This document shows, one piece after another, positions 21,741 through 32,680 of a stretch of 64,000 nucleotides of DNA (position 1 is the first letter of the stretch; every line of letters starts with the position of its first letter). The notes beneath the pieces were generated by a model. It saw only the letters and a program-made list of their open reading frames with translations, ran no database searches and had not been told where the DNA came from. Where the stretch lies: NCBI GenBank assembly GCA_029204225.1, contig CM055095.1, positions 44,307,369-44,371,368 of the forward strand, read 5' to 3'. Source of the DNA: Diphasiastrum complanatum (Eukaryota; Streptophyta; Lycopodiopsida; Lycopodiales; Lycopodiaceae). Both the position numbers and the translations under genes were made by a program.

Positions 21741-23025
21741 GCCTACTCAAGCAGTGCTCGAGTTCTAGCCATTTCTTCTGCCCTCTCTATATGAACGCTT
21801 GTACTACAGTCTAGTCATTTTAGAACTTGAGGACTAACTCAAGTTGCAAGAGTTTTATAATGATACAAATTTATGGGTTCCTGTCTTGATTTGAAATTCC
21901 AACTTTGACATGTAACTCGAGCAATGCTCGACTTAGATACTGTTAATTGATAAGTGAAGATACTAAACTTTATTGGTTTTGTATTTTGAGAGCGGAAGAG
22001 ATGGTCAATCTTGTCTTTCTTTCCAAGAGTGTTTGACTTTGACATGGTGGGCAACCAGCTTCTACTTCTAGCTCGAGCACTGCTCGAGTTAAGACACCAA
22101 TTTAGGAAGTTTTTTTTTCTGAATTCACTAATATGGTAAAATTACTTTTTTGCACTTTTATCAAAGTATATGCAATCACCTTCTACCTCTAACCAGTGAG
22201 CACTGCTCAAGTTAGCCAAGAGATTATGTTGTTGATGTTCAATGTAGCACAAATTTCTCCATCCAACAATTGTGTTCCAACTTTGGCATGTAACTTGAGC
22301 AATGCTCAAGTTATAAACTCTTTATTGGTAAGTAAAAATATTGAAGTTTATTGGTTTTGTATTTTGAGAAGCTTTAACAGAAGTTCTAACAGTCTTATTT
22401 TTACAATGATGTTCTAGCACTGCTCGAGTTAGCCCAAATTATGTTATTGAAATTGAATGTGTCACAAGATTTGTCCAGGCACCAATTTTGATCCGACTTT
22501 GAAATGGCCGGAAACTAGCTTCTACTTCTAACTCAAGCACTACTCGAGTTAGGCAATTTTTTCGAATTTTTTTTTGGAACTCACCACTATGGAAAACCTA
22601 CAGATTTGCACTTTTATGAAAGTGGATTCAATTAGCTTTCCCCTCTAACTCGAGCATGGCTTGAGATAGCCAACATATTATGTTGTTGATGTTCAATGTA
22701 ACACAAAATTTGTCCATCCGTCAAATGTGTTCCATATTTGACATGTAACTCAAGCAATGCTCGAGCTAGAAACTGTTTATTGGTAAATAAAAATACTGAA
22801 CTTTATTGGTTTCGTATTTTGAGAGCGGAAGAGGGGGTCAATCTTGTCTTCCTTTCCAGTAGTGTCCGACTTCGACATGGTGGGCAATCTGCTTCTACCT
22901 CTAACTCGAGCACTGCTCGAGTTAGCCAACAGATTATGTTGTTGATGTTCAATGTAGCACAAAATTTTTCCAATTGTGTTCCAACATTGACATGAAAGTT
23001 GAGCAATGCTCTAGTTATAAATTGT
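21741..23025. repeat. Palindrome field, block 2 (about 12 boxes)
   Basis: The same boxes recur with a different spacer that contains GTTGATGTTCAATGTAGCAC and TTTATTGGTTTTGTATTTTG. Best boxes near 22070, 22532 and 22902. The box at 22291 has both arms changed together (AACTTGAGCA / TGCTCAAGTT), keeping perfect pairing. Part of this block, 21809-22418, is duplicated inverted at 49051-49660. Confidence 0.85.
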
Positions 23026-23295
23026 TTATTGGTAAGTAAAATGTTGAAGTTATTGTTTCGTATTTTCAGAAGCTTTAACAGAAGGAAGTTCTAACACTAC
23101 TATTTTTACAGTGATGGATCATTTGTAGGAATAATTGTTCCCCTTATGAGTGACATCGAGAATTTAGTAAAGATTGACAATAAGTATGAGTGACATCGAG
23201 AATTTAGTTTGACAATAAGTATAAGTGGTACTTTGAGGTTTTTGAGAATGGTTCTAAATTAGACATATTTTTCTTTGTGCTTTGGATTGATACAG

Positions 23296-24270
23296 GAAAC
23301 ACTACGAGTTGTGGATGTGTGGTGGATATTCAAGAGGAATTTGATGATTGTGGTTCTGCATTTTTGAAAATATCTACTAAAAAGAATGAGAAATATTTTG
23401 AGATCTATGCTAGTATCGTTGATTATGATGTCGCGCTGATGGTAGCAAGCGTTTAGAAAAATCTGAACTCTTGCTACGGATAGAATTGGCTATTCACACA
23501 AGGAGATACTTGAAGGCTTTCGAAGGGCCAAAAGCAAAATTCAAAATTATCCTAGTTTTCTTGGGTCGGAAAGAAATGTTCCAAAAAAAAAGTCCAGACA
23601 ATGAACTAAAGAAGTGGAAGGGACAAGTACTACGGAGAGACATAATCACCATGAATCACCTGCAAATATGACTTTAGTGGTTACAATAGTGGACGCAATT
23701 CCACCTAGGAGTTTTCAACCACCTTCACAAAAAGAGCAAAAGAGCAGGAAAAATGGTGTCAAAGAAAAGAAGGATGTTTTGATTGAAGTTGTCTCAAAAA
23801 AATCAAAGGCCTCAAAATCATGCGATGAAGATGCACTTGCAAAAACAAATATGAGATTGGATGCCTTTAAGAAGTTGTATCCTCTGGGTATACAAACTGA
23901 GATTCAAATTGATGTAACCAAGTGTGAGCTTCTCCCAGTGCAATATAACTGTAGGCCTTTCAATGGAGATTATTGTGATGCGTTGCAGAGATTGTTGTTT
24001 AACACTATTGGGGTGAAGTTGCCCCCAGTAGATGTGATCCCATTTTATTCAAAAACTGGGGAGTTTGTAGAGGTGTTCGACAGCAAAATTTTAAAGGACA
24101 AGGCAGTACAGATAAAATTTTATGTTGTGGATGGACAACATACAATACAAGTGGCAATCTTTCACTTGGTTCCAACAAGGATGAACGCATTGAAGACATT
24201 TGAAGTGAAGAAAACTCAAATGATGAACAATAAATGTTGTTACACACTTTCAATAGGATCCAATAATTGA
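23296..24270 (+). pseudogene. Degenerate coding region with a DGQH motif
   Basis: After a good 3' splice-like site (TTGATACAG at about 23287-23295) a frame reads GNTTSCGCVVDIQEEFDDCG and FEIYASIVDYDVALMV to a stop. Next comes HKEILEGFRRAKSKIQ, a run of nine A with a frame change, a TGA, and then the longest frame, 23614-24270 (218 aa), with LPVQYNCRPFNGDYCDALQR and YVVDGQHTIQVA. A D-G-Q-H core after a small strand-helix unit recalls the DGQHR/ParB-Srx-like fold; this is an inference from a short motif. The lysine-rich part before it looks like a linker. Stops and frame changes suggest a dead gene copy, though unrecognised introns could rescue part of it. Not recognised beyond that. Confidence 0.45.
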
Positions 24271-24943
24271 GTACTATCTCCTCCTATGAAAGATCTTACA
24301 ACAATTTGTGAATTGATTATCACTAGCTACTCAAATCTCTCTAAAACAAGACCTATTTCACATCAAATGATGGAGTATAGGCAAAGTTAGGATCTAACAC
24401 TCTTAGCACGTGTGAAATACACTAAGAAACCAAATTTGACTCAAATACAATGATATTGCATGAAACAAAATGGCTAAGATCTCAAAACAGTGCCTAGATC
24501 ACATATAGATGAGATTGGCAAGCATACAACTGTGATTTTGGATCAACCAAGCAATCTCTTGACCAAACCAAATGTGTCCACCTAGGTCTAGGTGCCCTAC
24601 CTAACCCTCTTCAAAAGCTTATAACTTTTGATTGGCTCAACCAAATGGAATGAAACTGATTGCAACAGAAACTAGACAAAAATAGCTTCAAAACAAGCTA
24701 TCAAGCAAGATAAATAGATCAAACATGAGAGAGAACTTCCAAACTGAAATTGGATGTTCCTCACACGTGTCTGAGCACCTGATTCCGTACAGTACCAGGT
24801 CAGACCCAATCAATGTCCTTTTGATCTCTTTTGATCCAAGATTGAACAAGATAGCTAGGAAAATGGGCCTTGACAACTTCTAGCTCAAGATTGATGAAAA
24901 TTTTTTCACTTAGATGGATCAAAATGCATGGTAACCTTAGGTA
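24271..24943 (-). other. Non-coding interior of a minus-strand LTR element
   Basis: It lies inside the PBS at 24944, so it is the leader or interior of the element whose LTR is at 24957-25616. The only frame (24688-24876, minus, 62 aa) has no retroelement motif. No gag is visible, so the element is either truncated or non-autonomous. Confidence 0.45.
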
Positions 24944-24956
24944 GGCTCTGATACCA
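24944..24956 (-). promoter_or_regulatory. Primer-binding site
   Basis: The complement reads TGGTATCAGAGCC and directly abuts the LTR edge (TTCAACA). Confidence 0.85.
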
Positions 24957-25616
24957 TGTTGAATTTCACACGTGTAGACTGTCCACTACATGTACTTGTG
25001 ATCTCCTAAGGTGTGTAGATGCACCAAGATCAAGACTAGATTGAGATTCAAGATCAATCTTGAATCCTATGGCAAAAACACACTACTACATGCATTCAAT
25101 CACTTCCAACTCTCACTCACACGTGTGGTAAGTATTCAAAAAATAATCTAAGTAAAAACACGCTGCTCTCCTCGGGTAGAGAGAGAAAATGCATCATCAG
25201 CTCTCGGGTAGAGAGAGAAAGCTAGAAATCCAATAACTCACAAAATCCATGAAATCACCAAATCAATCACATTCAAAATGACGAGTACAATGATACTAGT
25301 AGGTCCACGAGCTACCACTATGCCTAACTATGATTGGACCATATTTTGTCACCTCTTGATCCTATTGGATCATTGATCTATGCACCTCTTAATTCTATTG
25401 GACTATATTCAAGCACACCTCAATTTCCTATTGGACCTCACAAGGTTCCACCTCTAAATCCTATTGGACCTCTTGGAATTCATCAAACAAAAACTTTACA
25501 CTTGTCTACACTCTAATTAGCAAGTATTTAGCCTCTTACTCTATTTTGGCTCAATAGTGGCATTACAAGTGGAAATGCATAATTTGCCATCTATGCCAAA
25601 TTTATTCCTATCAACA
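24957..25616 (-). mobile_element. Isolated 5' LTR, 660 bp
   Basis: The block is bounded by TGTTGA at 24957 and TCAACA at 25611-25616, a 6-bp terminal inverted repeat with the usual TG...CA ends, and adjoins a PBS. A motif CGGGTAGAGAGAGAAA is repeated twice at about 25173-25216. A 33-bp array of ATTGG boxes lies at 25333-25467. No second LTR is in the window. Confidence 0.75.
25333..25467 (-). repeat. 33-bp repeats with CCAAT boxes inside an LTR
   Basis: ATTGG occurs at 25333, 25364, 25397, 25430 and 25463, i.e. spaced 31, 33, 33 and 33 bases, within units resembling CCTCTAAATCCTATTGGACC. On the element's sense (minus) strand these are CCAAT boxes, so they may act as upstream promoter elements. 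Confidence 0.6.
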
Positions 25617-25935
25617 TCCTACACCTAGATGCTTGATGTAAAAAACATAAGACCCCTATATCTAACATAGATAATCTTTTTCAATTCTTCACAGGCATAT
25701 GTTGGATTTGCAGCAAATTGGATAGCTCTTTCTCCAAAGTGCTAAGTTCCTCAAATTTTCTTTGAATCTAGTTGTAGCGAACCTTTGCAAATTGCACCTC
25801 AACAATAATTTGACAAGGATCCAACCAAGAGTTTTGCTACCATTCACGCAATTACAAAGAGCTTAATCTACCATAGCTAGCAAACATGAAGAGCTCAATA
25901 CAAGACTAAGAACTTCCAAAAGCCAACTATACATA

Positions 25936-26163
25936 ATGAACAAAAAAAAAAATTACACCAGAATTGATGACCTTACACAACAAATTCCATCTGTGCCTGC
26001 CTGCACCGGAGCCTCAGACCATCCCGAGTATCTGGAAGCAGTCGCAAAGATTGACAAGCTCGAACAGGAGCTGTCAGATCTCCAACAACAAACGGAAGAT
26101 CAGAAGCTGGCTGCTGAGTTGCAAACTCAGGACTTGGCAACTGCATCTACACAGCCAAAGTGA
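25936..26163 (+). CDS. Small coiled-coil ORF, function unknown
   Basis: A 75-codon frame starts MNKKKNYTRIDDLTQQ and has a heptad-like stretch KIDKLEQELSDLQQQTEDQ. It precedes further frames up to the PPT and LTR at 27345, so it may be part of a retroelement polyprotein (gag-like linker) in the same decayed element. Not recognised. Confidence 0.35.
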   Translation: MNKKKNYTRIDDLTQQIPSVPACTGASDHPEYLEAVAKIDKLEQELSDLQQQTEDQKLAAELQTQDLATASTQPK

Positions 26164-26258
26164 ATGCGGCGGAATCGGTCGAAGGTATGTGCTGACAGAT
26201 TCCGTACATTTGCTAAACGCTTCTGAAAATCGTGTCCACCTACTTTTAACATTGAATT

Positions 26259-27041
26259 ACAATGGTGTATGGCATCGCCTTCGACGATTGGAAGCGACCA
26301 TGGGAGAAGGAAGACTTTCTCTGGTTATGGGCCCAGCTTTCTATTGAGCAGAAAGGATGTCTCTGCTAGGGCATAATCCAGGGAAAGTTTAAAGTCCTAC
26401 CTTTCGGGTCAGCAGAGTTATACATAGGCTCTTCGGCTATGTATGCTCTCGAATACATTCGCATCAAAGAACTTCAATTTTTGCAGAACAAAGAAAATAA
26501 GTGACATTTTTGGAAGCGAAATTCGCAGTTTCAATTATACAAACCCAAAGCTATTGCGGATTTAGGTGCATTCGATGACGCGGGGTTGTTGATCAACATT
26601 AATATGGCATATCTAGAACTATTCAGTCTATATGTGGATTGGGAGCAAAACCTTGAAGAATATTTTGCGGAGATTCGACATAATCTGCAGGATAGAAGGA
26701 AGTCATTCAGATATAAGCAATTTTGTACATATTCATTTTGGCAGTTTGGTACCTTTGCGGCAAAGACATTATTCTTTATTCAGAATCTGTATGTTAAAAG
26801 CAATTTTATTAGATTCTCATCTCAATACTGTGAAGAAATCACTCTACGAAGTGATTCAGACAAAGATACAAAGTTGACTCAGGAGTTGTTCGATGGAACA
26901 TTACTCCCTGTTGAACTAGAAGAATTCAGCAACCTCCCAGTTGACCGATATACAAAATCCAAAGAAGATTTGTTGTTGATCGAAGCTCAACAAAACTTGG
27001 AGCTAGCTCAAAAACTATATGAAGAATTGAATAATTCATAA
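26259..27041 (+). pseudogene. Decayed ORFs upstream of the 27345 LTR, unrecognised
   Basis: Frames joined across stops read MVYGIAFDDWKRPWEKEDF and FGSAELYIGSSAMYALEYIR, then the open part 26586-27041 (151 aa) with LYVDWEQNLEEYFAEIRH, a short hydrophobic stretch, and a Glu/Leu-rich end (EAQQNLELAQKLYEEL). The position directly before a polypurine tract and LTR suggests the 3' coding end of an LTR element or a captured gene. No RT, RNase H or integrase motif is visible, so no function is given. Confidence 0.35.
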
Positions 27042-27344
27042 ATATTATTCACGTCTTTGTCATGCTGATGCGTATCTGTGATACTGAAGGTAGATCTTTG
27101 CAGTTTGAAGATGTTTTGAAGTTTGATTCCAGTTTTCATCAAACAATTTCAACTCAAAAACAACCTACTCAACACAACAACAAGACACATATTCTCTGAA
27201 GAAATATCTAAAGGACGAATCATATGAAGAAATATTTTTTTTCGCCTCAATGAAAATCTTACGAACAAGAATGTTTCTTGAGTAATCCTCGAAGTAAAGA
27301 TGATATGTTCACGAGGACGTTTCACATTTGAGGAAGGGGATATG

Positions 27345-28608
27345 TGATGTCACGCAAATATCAAAAATTGAATATCAACATAAATATGGCATAATATACT
27401 CGAAAATGAAGATGTGAGCTGGTTAAGTATAAATCATGAAGAGGCCTAAGTCATTTATTGAGAATATATCTCCTAGGTACTTGCCTTATAAATTAAGGGC
27501 TAGACCTTCAATAGGAAAAGACATTGCCTTGGATAACCCTTAACTAGGCCGTCCATACGAAATGACTAGTTATGAAAAGACATGTTAAACTAAAGTAACT
27601 TTAACTCATAGTTAAGTATACCTCTTATGGTATAGTTGAACGTATTTTTAGTTTAATTCTTAACTAGACCCTTTCGCGGGAGCGACGCACCTACTGTTTA
27701 AGAGGTGTGTTTGTTCACCCCGTAGAACATATATTGATCTCACACTTCAGTCTCAATCATCGAGAGAGAAGAGTTTATGCTTATGTAAGAGATTGAAGAA
27801 GTGAATAGAGTTTTGTGAGTTATTCCCCCTTATCTCTGTTCTCTGCACTGTTGAGTGTGAGTGATCTTAAGTCTGCTAACAATCTCTAACACATTTCATG
27901 AATTACTCTCTGATCAGATAGACGCTCTAGTGCATTACAGTCGTTTGTTGTGTTTCCGTAAAGCATGCTCTAAAGAACTGTCTTAAAATCATCTTATTCG
28001 TCTGTTGCCAATACTTTCTTTTCGACACTCGAATAATGACTATCTTTGTGCAGTCTAGCACGATCATTGAATTAAGTTGTATGTATACAAATGAGATGAC
28101 AGTCCCTGTCTGAAGAATTGAGTCTCTGATCTATTTTCCTGATTGGCATTGACATAAGTTTCTAACGTGCTCTAAAACCATTTGTGCTCTTTAACCATTA
28201 AGTTGGGCTTTAGTTGTTAAGGACTATTGTCTAGGAACGAATAGTTCGCGAATTCAATTAATCAATTGTCTGCACAGTCGCGAATACATCGAACAATTCC
28301 CGATTTTCTGTTGACAACATAGTCAGCCAGAGTGTAGTCTGTTGTACCACTTTGATAACATTTCATTTGTAGAATGCGTTTCCTTCAATTCGATAGAGGC
28401 CAGATTGTTGTTCTGAATTCATTAACATTACCCATTCCAAATATAAGTAATACTGGTTACTTTTTAATGTCTGTCGACAACCAGAATAACATTCAAAACC
28501 ACCTGCCATAATTATACCAAAAACATAATTTTCTAACGCTATCTTCTGTGGGAACGATACTTTTCACTACAAAATCTATATTAAACTTGTTGGTATAGTA
28601 CGACATCA
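27345..28608 (+). mobile_element. LTR of 1264 bp with TGATGTC/GACATCA ends
   Basis: The left end TGATGTC follows a purine-rich tract (GAGGAAGGGGA, 27330-27340) typical of a PPT; the right end is GACATCA, so the ends form a 7-bp inverted repeat starting TG and ending CA. Immediately to the right, family C integrase sequence begins, so the element inserted into a family C copy. The inner part has the phrase CTGTGGGAACGATAC near its 3' end. The matching 5' LTR is not in the window. Confidence 0.6.
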
Positions 28609-29166
28609 CCTGAATTATTCTTTTGTACAACAAATGTCTAAACAATCTATTGTTATTGATCTCGATTATCCAGATAGGAAAGTCAAATTATCTGTTTGTC
28701 AAGACTATCTAGTCAATAAACCGCCCATGAAACCATTTAAATCAAGCCATCAGCATGTTGCTAGAGGATTGTTTGGTGTACTTTATCAAGAAGAAATTTG
28801 AAGGCTTCAATTGTTTTATAATCTTCAAGAAGCATGCAGAGAAAGAAATTGGCGAACAAATCAACGGCCTGAGGTCCGACAATGGTAGAGAGTACATCTC
28901 TACCGTACTCAAGGAGTACTGCCAGAGCCAAGGCATTGAACAACAATTTATCACTCCTTATTCACCTCAATCTAATGGCTTAGCCGAGAGGAAGAATCAT
29001 GCCCTGGTCGAGTCTGCCAGATGTATGCTAACACATGAATCTTTGCCGAAGAGCTTCTGGGCTAAAGCTATCTCCACTACAGCTTACGTCCAAAACATAT
29101 GTTTGACTAAGGCCCTCATAGGCAAAACACCACATGAGGTCTGGACAGGTTATAAGGCTTCAATGA
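28609..29166 (+). pseudogene. Family C integrase, catalytic Asp retained
   Basis: It reads from the end of the pre-integrase (SVCQDYLV) into KKKFEGFNCFIIFKKHAEKE, LRSDNGREYISTVLKEYCQS, PQSNGLAERKNHALVES and KALIGKTPHEVWTG in one frame (28755-29166). Unlike all other family C copies it keeps Asp (codon 28878-28880), but has Arg in place of the second Gly of N-G-G-E. The frame then runs into inverted gag DNA after KASMK. It lacks the first catalytic Asp because its 5' part is lost behind the LTR. Confidence 0.8.
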
Positions 29167-29235
29167 AATGTGACTCTTTTATAAGCGATCCAAATCACAT
29201 GTGTCTAATGATTCTCACAACTACGAATATATTCT

Positions 29236-29680
29236 TTCATAGAAAGCTTGAAAGTAGTGTCATTACTGCATTTTGATCATCTATGACATATCCGACAGTG
29301 CCCATTTGCTTCAGCAGGTTCTTGAACTGGTTGATGTGACTCTATAGGGAATCTTCGTTGGTCATCTTGAGCGAGAAAATCTTCTTCCTGAGATGTAGCT
29401 TGGAAGCTATGTCGCACACATTATACAGAGTGCTCAAGATGTCCCAGACATCCTTGGAGGTCTGAGCTTTAGACACATGGCCGATTTGAGTGTCTGATAT
29501 ATTGAGGATGATCAGCGCAAAGACTTTGCCATCTTTCAGCTTCCATCAGGAAATTGTAGCATCGTCAGCTTTGCGTCTTATCTCTGCACCTATAACAACG
29601 TCATACATTTCGTTAGCCATTAGCATAGTTCTCATCTTAAATTTATATAGATGGTAATTGGCTCCATCATGCTTGTCCAT
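29236..29680 (-). pseudogene. gag: Family C gag, nearly full length
   Basis: The ATG at 29678-29680 starts M-D-K-H-D-G-A-N and K-F-K-M; the Trp that is TAG elsewhere is TAT (Tyr, 29645-29647) here. It continues ANEMYDVVIGAEIRRK, a TGA where others have Arg, DVWDILSTLYNVCDIASKLH, a TAG, and HINQFKNLLKQMG. The GAAGA that is shortened in the units is intact. The gag lies tail to tail with the integrase at 28609-29166, so the two halves of this copy are inverted relative to each other. Confidence 0.75.
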
Positions 29681-30270
29681 TATAGGACTGGCTTTCCCTT
29701 GGGAATCCATGTGGATATTAGTCTAAGTGATAGTAGTAACTATTAGTGACTTGAGAATGAAAATAGACTAAATCACTAACTTCACTTCATTCCATTTCAA
29801 AGAAATATGCGAGAACAAATGCTCTTTATATAGCCTCGTGTTCTAAATATGAAATAACCCTCTTAAGTTCCATAACCGCTTTTGACAAGGATCGAAATAA
29901 CATATGGACTCTAGGTCAAAATAAAGTTTGACCATGGATCGATTTGATCTTCGACCTGGTATCAGAATACACTTATTCTATTTCAAGCTCAATCTTTTTA
30001 AAACAACAAATAAACTATCACAAGAAATAACTATTTTGCATTACGTAGATCTAAATAAGAGACAACTAGATCATGCCATGTTATCACATGTCTTCATCCT
30101 CAGATTGAGCAGGTCCTCCAAATGTACATGAATTGTTGTAATGTGCTCCTTCCAAAAATCTATTAAACTTTTCATATGAAAATTTGGGGCTACACAACAT
30201 CGTTGTTGTAATCTATACAAAAATTTGCTATCGGTGTTGGAAAAAAAATGACCGGCATCGATCATTAATT
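29681..30270 (-). mobile_element. Family C LTR/leader and adjoining ORF remnant
   Basis: It matches 8604-9200 with scattered changes. TATA-like element near 29827-29836. The last part (30071-30265, minus) encodes the recurrent frame with SLIDFWKEHITTIH, the same as in the tail of the family B ORF. Confidence 0.55.
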
Positions 30271-30780
30271 GTTTTTTTAAAGATCATTGATGAACAACCA
30301 CTTCATCCCTCGTTTTAAGGAAATTATCAATTTCAATAAAAGTTAACTATATGTGAAAATGTAAGAGTCTGATCTTTTGAATATAATTCACCATAGGATT
30401 TTACTAGAGATCTAGTGAGCAACATCGATTAGAAAACTATCAGACAAGTAACTGATTTCAAATTTTTACCAATTTTAAATTCAACAAAAAAGAAAAAAAT
30501 TCAAATTTTAACTTTCAATCTGGGAGTTCCCAACTCCAAAAGGCAAAAGAATGACAATACAGTAAAACCTGTCGGCAATTTCATTGTGGTTCCTCTTGTC
30601 AATTTTAACTTATCTATCACCACAAAATAATTTAGACTTAGTGATAAACTCAGTTTAATCAATTCACTAATCTAAACTGATTCCATAGATGACAAAAAAA
30701 TGACCGAAATTTTTATTTCTTCGGAAAACTCAAATTTTTTTGGAAAAATTCGAAACACTGTCCGATTTCTAATGTTACTA

Positions 30781-31009
30781 ACCCAATGTCAAACTGGCAT
30801 GAAAGCACACTACATCAGTTACAAACGTCATTACGGAATGTTTTTACGTAAACTTCAGTTTTACGGAATTTGTCATCCATTAACACTGATTTGTGACCCA
30901 ACTGTCAGAGCACATGCGTATGACCACTCAAATCAATTGTAAATCTCTCATGCATGTCAGAATCACTTTGAGAATCAACATGAAACTAATCCATGCAAGC
31001 ACAGTACAA
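30781..31009. repeat. Segment shared with the composite units
   Basis: About 83 % similar by eye to 11085-11300, and to its copies at 15057 and 57600-57830. It directly precedes gypsy integrase sequence here, which suggests its source was a gypsy element or an insertion near one. Confidence 0.5.
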
Positions 31010-31905
31010 CTCTTCATTGAAAAGGTGTTCAGTTTGTATGGTTTGCTGAACGATATCGTTAACGATCAGGATTCCAAGTTCACTGGCAACTTCTGGTAGG
31101 CGGTCTTTGAAAGACTGGAAACTACTTTATGTGTATCATTTATGGATCACCTAGAAACCGAGGGTCAGACCGAATGTGTCAACTAGTCGATGGAAGATAT
31201 GCTTTGCGCATATGTTTCCATGCAACAATCGAATTGGGAAAAGTATCTCCCAATGGTTGAGTTCGCATACAATAGTATGAAGTATTCTGCCACTGGTTTT
31301 AGTTCTTTTATGCTCTTGTACGACTTTTAGCCTCGTTCTCCTATCTCCGTTGGACTCAAAGGTCTCAAGGTTTAAGCTGCAGCAGATTTCTTGCATGATA
31401 TGTAGGAAATGTTGCAGGTGGCTAGGGAAAGCATTAGATCGGCTCAAGATAGAGCCAGTTCTATGCCAACCGAAGTCGCATTCCTCGAGAGTTTGAAATC
31501 GGTGATTGGGTGTACCTTAGAATCCCCAAGGACTCTAAGACACTTCGAACGGGGAAATGTCTGAAGTTATCTCCTCATTTTAGCGGTCTTTTCAAAGTTC
31601 TTAACAAGATTGGTAGGGCTGCTTATAGACTAGAACTCCTTGTTGGAACTAAGGTTCATCCTATATTCCATGTTAGTCATTTAAAGGAACAACTTGGTGG
31701 GAAAGATGACCTGATACCACAGATGATCTAATTCTATTGGAGGATTTGACTGCTTTTGTACCCCATGAACCGGAAAGGATCGTGGATACTTGACGACATC
31801 AACTGAGAAATCGTTTGATTTTTAAACATCTGATTTGTTGGAAAGATAAGTTAAATGATGAGGACACCTGGGAGAAGGAGGATGATTTAAGATTTAGATT
31901 CCCTA
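31010..31905 (+). pseudogene. Ty3/gypsy chromovirus integrase and chromodomain remnant
   Basis: The frame reads SLYGLLNDIVNDQDSKFTG (integrase core with its Asp), then ETEGQTECVN (core Glu), WEKYLPMVEFAYNSM and, after a frame change near 31450-31500, the C-terminal integrase part VYLRIPKDSKTLRTGKCLKL, KIGRAAYRLELL and HPIFHVSHLKEQL (31510-31731). It is followed by a chromodomain: HEPERIVDT, TGA, RHQLRNRLIFKHLICWKDK and DEDTWEKEDD. Chromodomains at the pol end define chromoviruses. At least five stops and one frameshift. Protease and RT are absent. Confidence 0.8.
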
Positions 31906-31933
31906 GTTTTTTTCCAAAGAAGAAAGCTTTTAT

Positions 31934-31946
31934 GGGTGGGGGGAAA
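31934..31946 (+). promoter_or_regulatory. Polypurine tract
   Basis: The purine run GGGTGGGGGGAAA abuts the LTR start TGTTATATAC, the expected plus-strand priming site of the gypsy remnant. Confidence 0.7.
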
Positions 31947-32368
31947 TGTTATATACCATAACGGTACGCCCCTCAGTGACGGCCTCGCAAGGAGCATGAT
32001 GCAAGACTGGAGTTTTCAACATGTTTCGGTGCCACGCATCACCATCCTAGGTGGTCACATGTCGCCAGCAAAACTGTGCTTGAAGGGACCCACTGTGCTA
32101 TGCCTATATAGTGGTGGGGTTTCTCGTGCATGAGCCAGGATGTATCTTTAGGCTAGGAGATGTGTGCCAGGGAGAGCTGAGTGCGATGACTCGTGGTATG
32201 GGATGCCAATTATCGTAGGAGGCTTGAATGGACATGATTATGTCGATTGCTCCAATGCATGGGGGTGGGTCGGTTGTGACCCTATAGATGGGCAGTTATG
32301 GTGCATCGTCACTGGTATGGGGTGTGTGGAACCTTTAAGGCAGTCGATGATCCTAGGGAGTTGTAACA
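31947..32368 (+). mobile_element. 3' LTR of the chromovirus remnant
   Basis: It starts TGTTATATACC after the PPT and is inferred to end at TTGTAACA (32361-32368), giving ends TGTTA...TAACA. A TATA-like CCTATATAGTG lies at about 32103. A copy without the first ~45 bases is at 34433-34846. Confidence 0.6.
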
Positions 32369-32680
32369 TATTCCCAATCATTATTCTTGTTAATACATTA
32401 TGAATATGCACGTGAATTAGACATTGGCCATTGAGTTGAAGAGAATCCATAGGAATAAGAGTCGCGAGTTGAAGCCACTTTAAGCTCTTGTGAAATGGAT
32501 CCATGAGGCATTGAACAAGATTGGTATGAGTTGGATTTCTATGGCATAATGAAATCTCTTCATTGCTAGTAGTATCCATGTTGAATACCTCATTTCCATT
32601 AGATTGTTGTCAAAAATAAAATCATTCACTGAAGCTCCCAAATCAAACTGAAATGGTTCGCATATTGATGCCTTTAGCTC

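Noticed and set aside
18447..23025. CRISPR array
   Set aside because: Repeats are degenerate, spacers are themselves repeated, spacing is not uniform and the context is plant nuclear retroelements.
25334..25516. 60-aa ORF with repeated PIG/P-L-N-P-I-G motifs
   Set aside because: It is the translation of the 33-bp CCAAT repeat array in an LTR.
26259..27041. Endogenous pararetrovirus coding region
   Set aside because: No RT, RNase H, movement or capsid motif is visible; a PPT and LTR follow, so an LTR element is the simpler reading.
29949..29960. Primer-binding site TGGTATCAGA on the plus strand in the family C LTR region
   Set aside because: Only ten bases match, other copies read TGGTATCAAA, and the orientation is opposite to the adjoining gag.
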